A DNA stretch of 64,000 nucleotides from Frateuria aurantia DSM 6220 (GTDB taxonomy: Bacteria; Pseudomonadota; Gammaproteobacteria; Xanthomonadales; Rhodanobacteraceae), in the NCBI RefSeq assembly GCF_000242255.2, contig NC_017033.1, positions 3,173,110-3,237,109 of the forward strand. The letters run 5' to 3'. The translations under genes were made by a program, and so were the position numbers. The notes under the pieces are model-generated. The model searched no databases. It saw nothing but the letters and a program-made list of their open reading frames with translations, and was not told the DNA's origin. Positions 28,150-36,718 of the stretch are shown piece after piece; position 1 is the stretch's first letter, and each line of letters opens with the position of its first letter.

Positions 28150-29249
28150 GGCTGCCGGCCCGTGCTGCTGGCCGGGGCCGGAGCTGTCGCCGACGCTGCC
28201 GTGGCAGGGACTTCGCTGCCGGCCGCAGGCGGGGCGGCCGCGGTCTGGACCCGCCTGAGATCACGCAGCGCCGCCAGCGCGCCACCCAGTTCGGGCGCGG
28301 CCACGGCGCTGTTGCCGCGTTTCAGCAGCAGCTCGACACTGGCCCGGGCATGACTGACTTCCCCCTGCGCCGGATCAAACTGCCCGGCCAGCGCATGACT
28401 CAGGCGCTGCAGCGCCTGCTGGTAGCCCGCCGCATCGTCGGCCAGCAAGGCTGCCTGGGCTTCGACCACATCCAGTTCGGCCAATTGCCGTACCAGTACC
28501 GTATCCTGCTCCAGACCGGGCTGATCGACGTCACGCCGGATCGATACCACGTGGCTGAGCGCCGACCAGATCCTGGCCCAGACACCATGACCGGTCACCA
28601 CCGGCGCCTGGACCGGTTTCAGTGCCAGTTCTGGAATGACCCGACGCAGCTCGGCCAGACTCGTCAGAGCCTCCTGCATGGCCTGCGGCTGGCTTTTCAC
28701 CAGTTCGCTTTCTTCCTGCAACAACAGGGTCCGCACCCCTTCCAGCTGCGGCTGACCAAGTCCCGCCAGGGCCTCCCCGGCCAGTCGATATGCACTGAGC
28801 GCCCCGGTCAGGTCATGGAACAGCTCGGCACGCTGCCGGGCGGTGACCAGCAGTGCCTCGACCTGGTCCAGCACCATGCTGTCGTGCACCGACAAGGTTT
28901 TCTCGGACAGGCGGGCCACCGCGCTTTCCAGCGTGCGCATCCGCTGATCCATGCCCTGGACCTGATCAGCCGTGCCTTCATCGCGCTGGCTCAGAGCGCT
29001 GATCTTGTCGGCGACATCGGCACCTGTACCACGCAGCTGTTCCAGCTGCTGGCCAAGCGCGTCGACCCGGCGCTGCAGACGATCCCCCTGGCTGAAGTCG
29101 CTGAGCTGGGTCTGGCGTTGCTGCCAGCCAAGCCAGACCATGCCGGCGATGGCAAGCACGGCCAGCCACAGGGCGAACCAGGCCAGACCGCGACCGGCGC
29201 GCGAGGAGGCTGCTGAAGAAGACGGCGGAGACACGGATTCTGGGTTCAT
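28146..29249 (-). CDS. hemX: HemX-family membrane protein (uroporphyrinogen-III C-methyltransferase-like)
   Basis: A 367-residue protein with a short Ser/Ala/Pro N-terminus, one membrane helix (about residues 22-42, LAWFALWLAVLAIAGMVWLGW), then a coiled-coil region rich in Gln/Leu/Asp (about 45-130: LQRRVDALGQQLEQLRG) and a helical periplasmic domain ending in an Ala/Pro tail. This fits HemX of the hemDXY cluster; despite its older name, no methyltransferase motif is visible. The start at 29249 (MNPESV) has AGGA 8 nt upstream; an ATG 9 bases earlier overlaps it. Confidence 0.88.
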   Translation of the reverse strand: MNPESVSPPSSSAASSRAGRGLAWFALWLAVLAIAGMVWLGWQQRQTQLSDFSQGDRLQRRVDALGQQLEQLRGTGADVADKISALSQRDEGTADQVQGMDQRMRTLESAVARLSEKTLSVHDSMVLDQVEALLVTARQRAELFHDLTGALSAYRLAGEALAGLGQPQLEGVRTLLLQEESELVKSQPQAMQEALTSLAELRRVIPELALKPVQAPVVTGHGVWARIWSALSHVVSIRRDVDQPGLEQDTVLVRQLAELDVVEAQAALLADDAAGYQQALQRLSHALAGQFDPAQGEVSHARASVELLLKRGNSAVAAPELGGALAALRDLRRVQTAAAPPAAGSEVPATAASATAPAPASSTGRQP

Positions 29250-29316
29250 GACCGCCATCCTAGCAGTCCGAGGTCGGGAAGCCTTGCGCAGGCCAGCATG
29301 TCCATCACCGTGTTCG

Positions 29317-30075
29317 TCATAAGCATCCTTTTCTCAGGGCGATCTGTTCGCTCGCCGCCAGCATGGCCGGCAGCAAGGCCGAACGGGCACAGCAGCGAAT
29401 CCGGAATCCTGCCGCCTCGGCCAGTCGCTCCAGACGGGAACTGCTGACGACCAGCGGACAAGCCAACAGGCGCTGCCACAAGGGGGACGGCAATCCGGCC
29501 TGCAGATGCTGCATGGCCTCGGCACTGGAAATTAGCAGGATCGAGCGATGCGGCAAAGTGCGCACCCCCTCGAAGTGACGTCGGTCCAGTCGCGGCGCCA
29601 CCCGCGCATAGACCTCCAGCTCGCGGACCTCGGCGCCACGCCGGCGCAGTTCGGTCTGCAACAAGCCGCGTCCGCCGACACCGGTCACCAACCGGATGCG
29701 ACGCCCCTCCAGCTGCTGCAAGTCTGGCAGTGCCAGCAGGCCTTCACTGTCCTGCCGCCCTGCAGGAGCGGTCACCGGGCCGCTGCCCAGCGCCTGCAAA
29801 CGCGCTGCCGTGGCCTGCCCCACCGCCATCAGCCGACCCTTGGGCCAGGCCCTGTTCTGGGCCCAGACCTGCTCGACCGCCACCGGGCTGGTGAAGATCC
29901 AGATCACATCCTCGACCGAAGCCCGCCACTGCGCCACAAGCTGTGCCGGCACGGGGACAGGACGGATCGCCAGGCCCGGCAGCAGCCTGACCTCGGCGCC
30001 GGCCGCCTGGAACGAGCGACGCCATCCGGCCGCCTTGCCGACCGGCCGGGTCAGGACCACGGTCCAGCCCGCCAT
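29317..30075 (-). CDS. hemD: Uroporphyrinogen-III synthase
   Basis: A 252-residue enzyme that cyclises hydroxymethylbilane with inversion of ring D to give uroporphyrinogen III, a precursor of heme and siroheme. Features of the two-domain fold: TVVLTRPVGKAAGWRRSFQAAGAEVRLLPGLAI at the N-terminus, VIWIFTSPVAVEQV, LMAVGQATAARLQALG, GRRIRLVTGVGGRGLLQTELRRRGAEV and SILLISSAEAMQHL. The start ATG at 30075 gives the family length; the frame is open much further upstream but there it lies opposite the thioesterase gene. hemC, usually directly upstream, is not in this window. Confidence 0.92.
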   Translation of the reverse strand: MAGWTVVLTRPVGKAAGWRRSFQAAGAEVRLLPGLAIRPVPVPAQLVAQWRASVEDVIWIFTSPVAVEQVWAQNRAWPKGRLMAVGQATAARLQALGSGPVTAPAGRQDSEGLLALPDLQQLEGRRIRLVTGVGGRGLLQTELRRRGAEVRELEVYARVAPRLDRRHFEGVRTLPHRSILLISSAEAMQHLQAGLPSPLWQRLLACPLVVSSSRLERLAEAAGFRIRCCARSALLPAMLAASEQIALRKGCL

Positions 30076-30204
30076 TGCGGCAGCATCCGACTCCCCTCGT
30101 TGGCAGTGCATCACATCCCGGCTCCCGACATTCCACGCCGCTGGCAGTGTAGCGTCCGTGCCGTCGCTTGCCAGCGCGCAGGTCGACGGGCAGACTGCCA
30201 CGCC

Positions 30205-30690
30205 ATGATGACACCCCCATCCGTATCGGGCGCCGAGGGCCTGACCGACCTGCTGCATCGCTCCATTCCATTGACGGCCGCCATGGCCCTGGAACTGCAG
30301 GCCTATGATGTCCGCAGCCTCAGTCTGAAGCTGCCGCTGCAACCCAATCGCAATGACAAGGGCTGCGCCTTCGGCGGCAGCCTGGCCAGCGCTCTGACCC
30401 TGGCCGGCTGGAGTCTGGCGACCCTGGCCCTGGTCGAAGCCGGGCTGCAGGGCGAAGTCTTCGTGGCCGAGTCCACGCTGCGCTATCTGCTGCCGGTATG
30501 GAGCGACTGCGTGGCCTGCGCGCGACTGGCCGAGGATGCCAGCTGGGACCGTGCCTTGCGCGCCCTGCGCCAGCGCGGCCGTGGCCGTATCCACCTGCAG
30601 GCCGAGATCCTCCTGCCTGACGGCAGGATTGCCGCCTCGATGCAGGCCCGCTACGCCCTGCTGGCGCCCGGGCAGGCCGCCACGGCCTGA
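30205..30690 (+). CDS. YiiD C-terminal-domain thioesterase (hotdog fold)
   Basis: A 161-residue protein matching the thioesterase domain found at the C-terminus of E. coli YiiD: LHRSIPLTAAMALELQAYD, LPLQPNRNDKGCAFGGSLASALTLAGW, and LRYLLPVWSD motifs, the hotdog helix with NDKGCAFGG being the usual signature. The acyl substrate is unknown. Two consecutive ATGs open the gene (30205 or 30208). Divergent from hemD with 129 bp between. Confidence 0.85.
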   Translation: MMTPPSVSGAEGLTDLLHRSIPLTAAMALELQAYDVRSLSLKLPLQPNRNDKGCAFGGSLASALTLAGWSLATLALVEAGLQGEVFVAESTLRYLLPVWSDCVACARLAEDASWDRALRALRQRGRGRIHLQAEILLPDGRIAASMQARYALLAPGQAATA

Positions 30691-30772
30691 GCGGCCCCTT
30701 TGCAGCGGCGTCCGTGTCCCGGATAATCGCCGGTTCACCCCCTGCGGCCCGGCCGCGAGCTGCGAACACGCC

Positions 30773-31219
30773 ATGAACGATTTTCTGCAAAAACTGCCCG
30801 TCTTCACCCATGACCACATGGCACTGGTCGGGCTGTTTGTCCTGCTGCTGTTCGGCATCCTGGGCAATGAAATCGCCCGTCTGCTGCGCAAGTACAAGGA
30901 ACTGACACCAGCCGGGCTGACCCAGCTGATCAATCGCCAGACGCCCTTGCTGATCGACCTTTCGGCCATTGACGACTTCACCAAGGCCCATGTCCCGGGG
31001 GCCAGGCATGTGGCGATGAGTCAGTTTGATCCCGAACACAAGGATCTGGCCAAGGCGCGCGAACTGCCTGTGGTACTGATGGACAAGGATGGCCGCGGAG
31101 CCTCGGCCAAGGCCGCCGTGAGGCTGGTCAAGGCCGGCTTCAGCCAGGTCTATGTGCTCGACGGCGGCCTGCTGTCATGGCAGCAGGCCCAGCTTCCGCT
31201 GGCCAAGGGCCGCAACTGA
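30773..31219 (+). CDS. Membrane-anchored rhodanese-like protein lacking the catalytic cysteine
   Basis: A 148-residue protein: one membrane helix (about residues 16-36, LVGLFVLLLFGILGNEIARLL) then a rhodanese fold (LLIDLSAIDDFTKAHVPGARHVAMSQF, VVLMDKDGRGASAKAAVRLVKAGFSQVYVLDGGLLSWQ). The active-site loop that reads CxxGxRS in sulfurtransferases is DKDGRGAS here, and the whole protein has no cysteine, so sulfur transfer is unlikely. Overall layout resembles E. coli YibN. A GATAAT about 50 bp upstream may be its -10. It converges with baeR, 16 bp apart. Confidence 0.86.
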   Translation: MNDFLQKLPVFTHDHMALVGLFVLLLFGILGNEIARLLRKYKELTPAGLTQLINRQTPLLIDLSAIDDFTKAHVPGARHVAMSQFDPEHKDLAKARELPVVLMDKDGRGASAKAAVRLVKAGFSQVYVLDGGLLSWQQAQLPLAKGRN

Positions 31220-31235
31220 GTCGATCCGCGTCGGA

Positions 31236-31937
31236 TCACGGCTGGCGCGGCGGCCACTCATAGCGATAGCCTGAACCGTATACCGCGTGGATGCAGGCCA
31301 TGCCGGGGCGCACGTCCTCGATCTTGCGTCGCAGATTGCGGACATGGCTGTCCACCGCGCGATCGCCGACCTCACGCAGGTCTTCGTGCATCGCATCCAG
31401 CAGCCGATCACGACTGTGGACCCGTCCGGGATGCGTCAGCAGTTCGCGCAACAGCCTGAACTCGGACAAGGTCAGCGCCAGGGTCTGTCCATCGAGGGCG
31501 ATCCGCTGGGCCGCATCGTCGATCACGAACGGCGCCGTCCGCATCGGCGGCACGGCGACGGACTGTGCCTGACTGCGCCGCAACAGGGCCTTGACCCTGG
31601 CGACCACCTCGCGCGGGCTGAACGGCTTGCAGATGTAATCGTCGGCCCCCAGACCCAGACCCAGCAAGCGGTCGATTTCCTGGACCCGTGCCGTCAGCAT
31701 GATCAGGCCCAACCGCGCATCGTCCTGACGCAGCTGCCGACAGACTTCCAGGCCGTCGATCCCGGGCAGCATCAGGTCCAGCAGAACCACGTCCGGCCGT
31801 TCCTGGCGCGCCCATTGCAGCCCGCTCTCGCCATCACCGGCGACGCGGACCAGATAGCCCTCGGCCCGCAGATATTCCGCCAGCAGCTCGGCAATCCTCG
31901 GCTCATCCTCGATGACAAGCATCCTTGCTGCACTCAT
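31236..31937 (-). CDS. OmpR-family response regulator, BaeR-like
   Basis: A 233-residue response regulator. Receiver domain residues 5-120: acidic pair E10/D11, phospho-acceptor D54 in VVLLDLMLPG, switch Thr in LIMLTAR, conserved Lys in ICKPFSPREVVARVKALLRR. C-terminal winged-helix DNA-binding domain (135-233) with LTLSEFRLLRELLTHPGRVHSRDRLLDAMH and VDSHVRNLRRKI. BaeR in E. coli controls envelope-stress and efflux genes; the BaeR-like call rests on overall resemblance and on the Spy-like neighbour. Downstream partner of the kinase gene, with a 4-bp ATGA... overlap, so they are translated together. Confidence 0.9.
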   Translation of the reverse strand: MSAARMLVIEDEPRIAELLAEYLRAEGYLVRVAGDGESGLQWARQERPDVVLLDLMLPGIDGLEVCRQLRQDDARLGLIMLTARVQEIDRLLGLGLGADDYICKPFSPREVVARVKALLRRSQAQSVAVPPMRTAPFVIDDAAQRIALDGQTLALTLSEFRLLRELLTHPGRVHSRDRLLDAMHEDLREVGDRAVDSHVRNLRRKIEDVRPGMACIHAVYGSGYRYEWPPRQP

Positions 31938-33367
31938 GCGTTGGGCTCCGCATGACCCGCCGGCAAATGCAGGATCACCCGCAAGCCGCCCAGCGGCGAG
32001 GCCTCGGCCCACAATTGCCCGTGATGGGCCTCAGCGATGCCGCGGGCGATCGCCAGACCCAGGCCGCTGCCCCCTGCCGCCCGGTTGCGTGAAGATTCGA
32101 CCCGGAACAAGGGCTCGAACAAGCGTGATCTATCATCCATGGTGACTCCCGGCGCACTGTCACTGACCATCAACATCATGCCATCCACCGCCCCGGACAG
32201 CGCCAGCTCGACCCGGCCGCCACGATCGGTATAACGCAGGCTGTTGCTGAACAGATTGTCCAGCAGCTGGCCCAGTCTGGCCGGATCCCCTTCGACCCAC
32301 AGCGGACCGCCCGCCGGCAGCAGGACCAGTTGCAGGCCCTGCTCGGCGGCCAGCGGCTGGAACCGCTCCCAGGCCAGTGCCGCCAGAGCACCCAGCTCGA
32401 CCGGTTCGCGCCGGTAACTGAAGGCTTGCAGTTCAGCCAGGGTGAGCTCATGCAGATCACTGACCAAGGCATCCAGACGCCCGACCTCGTCGAGCAGGAT
32501 CGCCAGCACCCGCGCATCGGGCCGGTGCAAGCCATCCTGGATCGCTTCAAGCTCGCCCCGCAGCACCGTCAGCGGCGTGCGCAGCTCATGGGCGATATCG
32601 GCGACCCAGCGCCGGCGGATGGCCTCATGGCGCTGCAGGGCCTCGGCCAGCGCATCCACATGCCTGATCAGCTCGCCGATCTCGTCACCACGCTGCAGAC
32701 CGCTGCGTGCGCTGTAATCCCCCGCCGCCAGCCTGGCACTGATTCCGGTCAAGGCCGCCAACGGTCGCACCAGATGACGGGTGAAAGCATAGGACAGCGG
32801 CAAGGCCAGCAGCAGCACCCATACCAGAGTCCAGATCATCTCCCGCCATTGGGCATGCAGGAAATCCAGATCATGCGGGGCATCGATCTCATGCTGCGGC
32901 GAATACACCAGCCAGCCCACCACGACGTCATCGACCGTGATCGGCTCGCGACGGGCATCGGCCAGCGGCAAGGGGCCGGCCATCCGCCGCTGGCCCGAAG
33001 CCGACCACAGACCGACCCTGGCAATCCATGACCAGCGCAATGCACCATGTGCTTCACGATGCGCGGCATGATGCCCCTGCGGACTGACCGCAACCTCGTC
33101 GCCGGCATCGCCGCGCGCCTCTGGACGCCCGGCCAGACGCAGCCATTGACGCCAGGCCGCCGGCTGCGCCAGCGGCTCGAAACTGCGGTGATCGCTCCAA
33201 TAAGTGGCCAGGCCGTCCCGCAGCATGTCGACCTGCTCGACTTGCCGCAGATTGATGTAGGCCAGCAGCCCCCGCCTCAGATTCAGGGCCGCCCCCAGAC
33301 TGAAGGCAAACAAGGCCAGTACCGTGGTAGCCGCCAGCAGCACAAAGACTTTCTGGGCAATCCTCAA
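31934..33367 (-). CDS. Sensor histidine kinase, BaeS-like
   Basis: A 477-residue membrane kinase: helix 1 (about 8-30), a periplasmic sensor region (about 32-175) with a His-rich patch GHHAAHREAH near residue 100, helix 2 (178-197), a HAMP domain (198-250), a dimerisation domain with phospho-acceptor H260 in WVADIAHELRTPLTVLRGE, and an ATP-binding domain with N box DNLFSNSLRYTD and G2 box GGSGLGLAIARGIAEAHHG. The DSAPGV G1 box differs slightly from the common DxGxG. The His-rich sensor region suggests metal or acid sensing, which is inference. First gene of the pair, divergent from the Spy-like gene. Confidence 0.92.
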   Translation of the reverse strand: MRIAQKVFVLLAATTVLALFAFSLGAALNLRRGLLAYINLRQVEQVDMLRDGLATYWSDHRSFEPLAQPAAWRQWLRLAGRPEARGDAGDEVAVSPQGHHAAHREAHGALRWSWIARVGLWSASGQRRMAGPLPLADARREPITVDDVVVGWLVYSPQHEIDAPHDLDFLHAQWREMIWTLVWVLLLALPLSYAFTRHLVRPLAALTGISARLAAGDYSARSGLQRGDEIGELIRHVDALAEALQRHEAIRRRWVADIAHELRTPLTVLRGELEAIQDGLHRPDARVLAILLDEVGRLDALVSDLHELTLAELQAFSYRREPVELGALAALAWERFQPLAAEQGLQLVLLPAGGPLWVEGDPARLGQLLDNLFSNSLRYTDRGGRVELALSGAVDGMMLMVSDSAPGVTMDDRSRLFEPLFRVESSRNRAAGGSGLGLAIARGIAEAHHGQLWAEASPLGGLRVILHLPAGHAEPNA

Positions 33368-33530
33368 AGGCCTGCACTCCGGCTGTCTCGAAAGCCGTCA
33401 TTTTCAACCGCAGATGAACGAGGCCACAAGACGACGTTTCTGCACATTTCCTCCACGCTGCCTGCGAATTCCGGAGGCAACATGGGCACACCGGAATCCT
33501 CCGATTCCCTCAGGTCAAGGAAACCAACGC

Positions 33531-33950
33531 ATGACCCTCAAATCCGCCTCCATCCGTTTTGCCGCCTTGCTGGCCCTGACCACCTCGGCAGGGATGCTCA
33601 CGCTTCCCCTCGCCATGGCCCAGACCAGCCCGGCCGCCACCCAGGTCAGCCAAGCCGGAAGCCCCCGTCAGCACACGCCGCCGCCGACGCCCGCCACGGT
33701 GGTCAGCCAGCTGGGCCTCAGCGGCAGCAAGGCCTCCCAGGTCCAGCAACTGCTTGAGCAGCGCCAGGCGGCGTGGACCCAGTTCCGTCAGGCCGCCAAG
33801 GCCAATCACGACCAGCTCAAGCAGCTGCTGACGCCCGAGCAGTTCAGGCAGTTGCGCCAGATCGAGCATCCGCATGGACCGCATGGCCATCATGGTCACC
33901 ATGCGCATGATGGCCGGCAGGGCCCCGCGACCGCCGGCAGTGCCGGCTGA
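33531..33950 (+). CDS. Spy/CpxP-like periplasmic protein with His-rich tail
   Basis: A 139-residue secreted protein: signal peptide (MTLKSASIRFAALLALTTSAGMLTLPLAMAQ), a short helical region with LTPEQFRQLRQIE, the LTxxQ-type motif of Spy/CpxP chaperones, and a His/Gly tail (HPHGPHGHHGHHAHDG, residues 114-129) that could bind metal. Spy and CpxP respond to envelope stress and are controlled by BaeSR and CpxAR in E. coli. Its position, divergent from a BaeSR-like pair across 163 bp, suggests it is their target or a feedback partner. The ATG at 33531 opens directly with the signal peptide. Confidence 0.75.
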   Translation: MTLKSASIRFAALLALTTSAGMLTLPLAMAQTSPAATQVSQAGSPRQHTPPPTPATVVSQLGLSGSKASQVQQLLEQRQAAWTQFRQAAKANHDQLKQLLTPEQFRQLRQIEHPHGPHGHHGHHAHDGRQGPATAGSAG

Positions 33951-34217
33951 ACCATCACGACGGGGGCAGGTTCTGCCGGAACATGCCCCCTTGCCAGCCT
34001 CTTCTTGCGGATTCAGGCTCGCGGGCAAGGTCAACCTGAACGAAATTTCGACACCTGCGAACGAATATGGCAGCGGCGTAGTCAAAATATGCACATGCGT
34101 CGAGACACGATAGGGGGGAACCCGCCATGGCGGCTCCCCGGTATCCTTGTCCGGCGAGCGCATGGCGTACTCCCGGTCCGGCATCAGCCGGATCCGTCCT
34201 GACCAGAGAGCACTGCG

Positions 34218-34514
34218 ATGTCCAAACGCCGTACGACCCATCCGCACCCCGGCAAGGTCCTGCTGGACCAGTTCCTGTCCCCGCTGGGAATCAGCCAGAA
34301 TGCCTTGGCCCGCGCCGCCGGGGTCACTCCCCACCGCATCAACGAAATCGTGCTGGGCAAGCGCCGAATCACCGCCGACAGCGCGATCAGGCTGGGTGCC
34401 GCCCTGGGCACCACCGGTCATTACTGGCTGTCGCTGCAGGCGGAATATGACCTGGATGAAGCCCAGCGGACCATCGGCCGCCAGCTCTCCAAGATCGAGC
34501 GGCTGACCAGCTGA
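34218..34514 (+). CDS. HigA/VapI-type helix-turn-helix antitoxin-like regulator, no toxin partner
   Basis: A 98-residue protein with a Cro/C1-type HTH: HPGKVLLDQFLSPLGISQNALARAAGVTPHRINEIVLGKRRITADSAIRLGAALGTTGHYWLSLQAEYDL, a textbook HigA-family sequence. HigA normally represses and neutralises the HigB RNase encoded just upstream. No HigB-like frame was found in the 267 bp before it or the 107 bp after it, so this looks like a solitary member that may act as an ordinary regulator. No palindromic operator was fixed in its upstream region. Confidence 0.9.
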   Translation: MSKRRTTHPHPGKVLLDQFLSPLGISQNALARAAGVTPHRINEIVLGKRRITADSAIRLGAALGTTGHYWLSLQAEYDLDEAQRTIGRQLSKIERLTS

Positions 34515-34621
34515 CCCCCGGCAACGGGATGGCGTATCAGGGGCTGCAGGCCCTCGCTGCGTCATCCCGTGACTGCATGTCGCCCGCCCCCCCCTGTTGC
34601 CGACGACTTCGGGAGCAGAGC

Positions 34622-35182
34622 TCAACCGCGGATCTGGCTCGCCAGCGCCGCCAATTGCCCGGCCAGGTGGTCGCGGGTCGATGCATCGGTCAGCAGCAAC
34701 GTTCCGGGATCGACCTTGGCATAGGCCGCGGACACCATGATCTCGGGCTTGTTCAGCACCCGCGCATCCAGGAACACCAGCGACTGCCGCAGGTGATATT
34801 GCGCGCGGGCACCACCGATCTGTCCCGGCGAGGCCGTCTGGATCGCCACCGGCTTGCCCGCGAACGGTGGCGGACTGACCCGCGACAACCAGTCGATGGC
34901 GTTTTTCAACACACCGGGCACCGAATAATTGTATTCCGGGGTAACGATGACGACGCCGTCAGCCTGCCGGACCTTTTCGGCCATCGCCAGCACCTCCGGC
35001 GGAAACCCTTGCTCCTGCAGATCCGCATCGTAATGCGGGAACTCGCCGATCGAACCCAGCAGCTCGATGCTGACTCCTTCCGGTGCCAGCTCCGGCAAGG
35101 CCCGCGCGATGGCGGCATTGACCGAGGCCTTGCGCAGGCTGCCAAGCAGGATCACGAAATGCAGGGGGCGGGGTGTCGTCAT
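34622..35182 (-). CDS. NADPH-dependent FMN reductase (flavodoxin-like)
   Basis: A 186-residue flavodoxin-fold reductase. FMN-binding motif LLGSLRKASVNAAIARAL at residues 11-28, and VIVTPEYNYSVPGVLKNAIDWLSR, the second flavin-site motif, near residue 80. Related enzymes reduce FMN, azo dyes, quinones or chromate; the physiological substrate here is not known. The ATG at 35182 opens directly at MTTPRPLHF. Lies 79 bp downstream of alaC on the same strand. Confidence 0.92.
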   Translation of the reverse strand: MTTPRPLHFVILLGSLRKASVNAAIARALPELAPEGVSIELLGSIGEFPHYDADLQEQGFPPEVLAMAEKVRQADGVVIVTPEYNYSVPGVLKNAIDWLSRVSPPPFAGKPVAIQTASPGQIGGARAQYHLRQSLVFLDARVLNKPEIMVSAAYAKVDPGTLLLTDASTRDHLAGQLAALASQIRG

Positions 35183-35261
35183 GAGGCAATAGTCCTTGGG
35201 CAGGATGGGCCGCCATTCTGGACACAGACTCTGGTCCCGGACAACCGCCGGCAGGCTCTGC

Positions 35262-36515
35262 TCAGCCCGTGACCAGGCGATCGGCCGCCGGCTGTTCCGG
35301 CAGTCTGGCCCCCGGCCGGACCCCGTCATGCCGGAACATGGCCTTGATACCGCGGATCGCCTGGCGGATGCGGTCTGGATTCTCGATCAGGGCGAAGCGC
35401 ACGAAATCATCGCCATAGTCGCCGAAGCCGATGCCCGGGGATACCGAGACCTTGGCCTCGGCCAACAGCCGCTTGGAAAATTCCAATGACCCCAGATGGG
35501 CATAGAATTCAGGAATCCGCGCCCATACGTACATCGAGGCACGTGGAATATCGACCATCCAGCCGGCTTCATGCAGGCCTTTGACCAGCACGTCGCGACG
35601 CAGCTGATATTGGCTGGCGATATCACGCACACATTGCTGGTCGCCTTCCAGGGCTGCGATCGCAGCCACCTGCAAGGGGGTGAACGTACCGTAGTCGTGA
35701 TAGCTCTTGATGCGTGCCAGGGCATTGACCAGCTCGGCATTGCCGACCATGAAACCGATCCGCCAGCCGGCCATGTTGTAGCTCTTGGACAGGGTGAAGA
35801 ATTCCACCGCGATGTCCTTGGCGCCTTCGACCTGCATGATGGACGGGGCCTTCCAGCCGTCGAAGGTGATGTCGGCATAGGCCAGATCGTGCACCACCAG
35901 CACATCGTACTGTTTGGCCAGAGCTACCACCCGCTCGAAAAAATCCAGCTCCACGCACTGTGCCGTGGGGTTGGAGGGGAAGCCCAGTATCATCATTTTG
36001 GGCTTGGGAATGCTTTCGCGGATGCCGCGCTCCAGCTCGGCGAAGAAGTCGATGCCCGGCGCCATCGGAATCGAACGGATCTGGGCTCCGGCGATCACCG
36101 CCCCGTAGATATGGATGGGATAACTGGGATTGGGCACCAGCACGGTATCGCCACGATCCAGCGTCGCCAGCATCAGATGCGCCAGGCCTTCCTTCGAGCC
36201 GATGGTGACGATGGCTTCGGATTCCGGGTCGATATCGACCGCGTAGCGCTCGCGATACCAGCGCGAAATGGCTCGTCGCAGACGCGGAATCCCCTTGGAG
36301 GTCGAGTAGCCGTGGGTATCCGGCCGCTGCGCGACCGTCACCAGCTTCTCGACGATATGTTCCGGCGTCGCGCCGTCGGGGTTGCCCATGCTGAAGTCGA
36401 TGATGTCCTCGCCGCGGCGGCGGGCCGCCAGTTTCAGCTCGGCCGTGATATTGAAGACATAGGGAGGCAGGCGCTCGATGCGCTGGAAACGGCGTGCGAC
36501 AGGCTGTTCGCTCAT
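35262..36515 (-). CDS. alaC: Glutamate-pyruvate aminotransferase AlaC
   Basis: A 417-residue PLP-dependent class I aminotransferase very close to E. coli AlaC (412): [109 protein letters not shown] and the PLP lysine motif [18 protein letters not shown] are all present. It makes alanine from pyruvate and glutamate. The ATG at 36515 gives the family length. In several proteobacteria alaC precedes hom; here it does not. Confidence 0.96.
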   Translation of the reverse strand: MSEQPVARRFQRIERLPPYVFNITAELKLAARRRGEDIIDFSMGNPDGATPEHIVEKLVTVAQRPDTHGYSTSKGIPRLRRAISRWYRERYAVDIDPESEAIVTIGSKEGLAHLMLATLDRGDTVLVPNPSYPIHIYGAVIAGAQIRSIPMAPGIDFFAELERGIRESIPKPKMMILGFPSNPTAQCVELDFFERVVALAKQYDVLVVHDLAYADITFDGWKAPSIMQVEGAKDIAVEFFTLSKSYNMAGWRIGFMVGNAELVNALARIKSYHDYGTFTPLQVAAIAALEGDQQCVRDIASQYQLRRDVLVKGLHEAGWMVDIPRASMYVWARIPEFYAHLGSLEFSKRLLAEAKVSVSPGIGFGDYGDDFVRFALIENPDRIRQAIRGIKAMFRHDGVRPGARLPEQPAADRLVTG

Positions 36516-36682
36516 GGATTCGATCTCGACGTAAGCGCCCGGAACCGTCCGAGCGACGCGGGCCGGCAGTGGCCGCCCCTGACCCGACAGTAGCCGCAGG
36601 TCCGGGCGGCTGTCCAGTGGCGGAATCAGCCATCCATCCGCGGCATGCGGGCATCGTCTCACCTGACGAGACAGCACGCCGT

Positions 36683-36688
36683 TACACT
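36683..36688 (+). promoter_or_regulatory. Candidate -10 of rmuC
   Basis: TACACT lies 30 bp before the rmuC ATG, in the same kind of context (gTTACACT) as before folE. No clear -35. Weakly supported. Confidence 0.35.
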
Positions 36689-36718
36689 GCTCGCCGGTTT
36701 TCCTCACAAGGTCATTGC

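Noticed and set aside
30076-30984. Long N-terminal extension of the hemD frame
   Set aside because: It lies opposite the thioesterase gene; the ATG at 30075 gives the family length.
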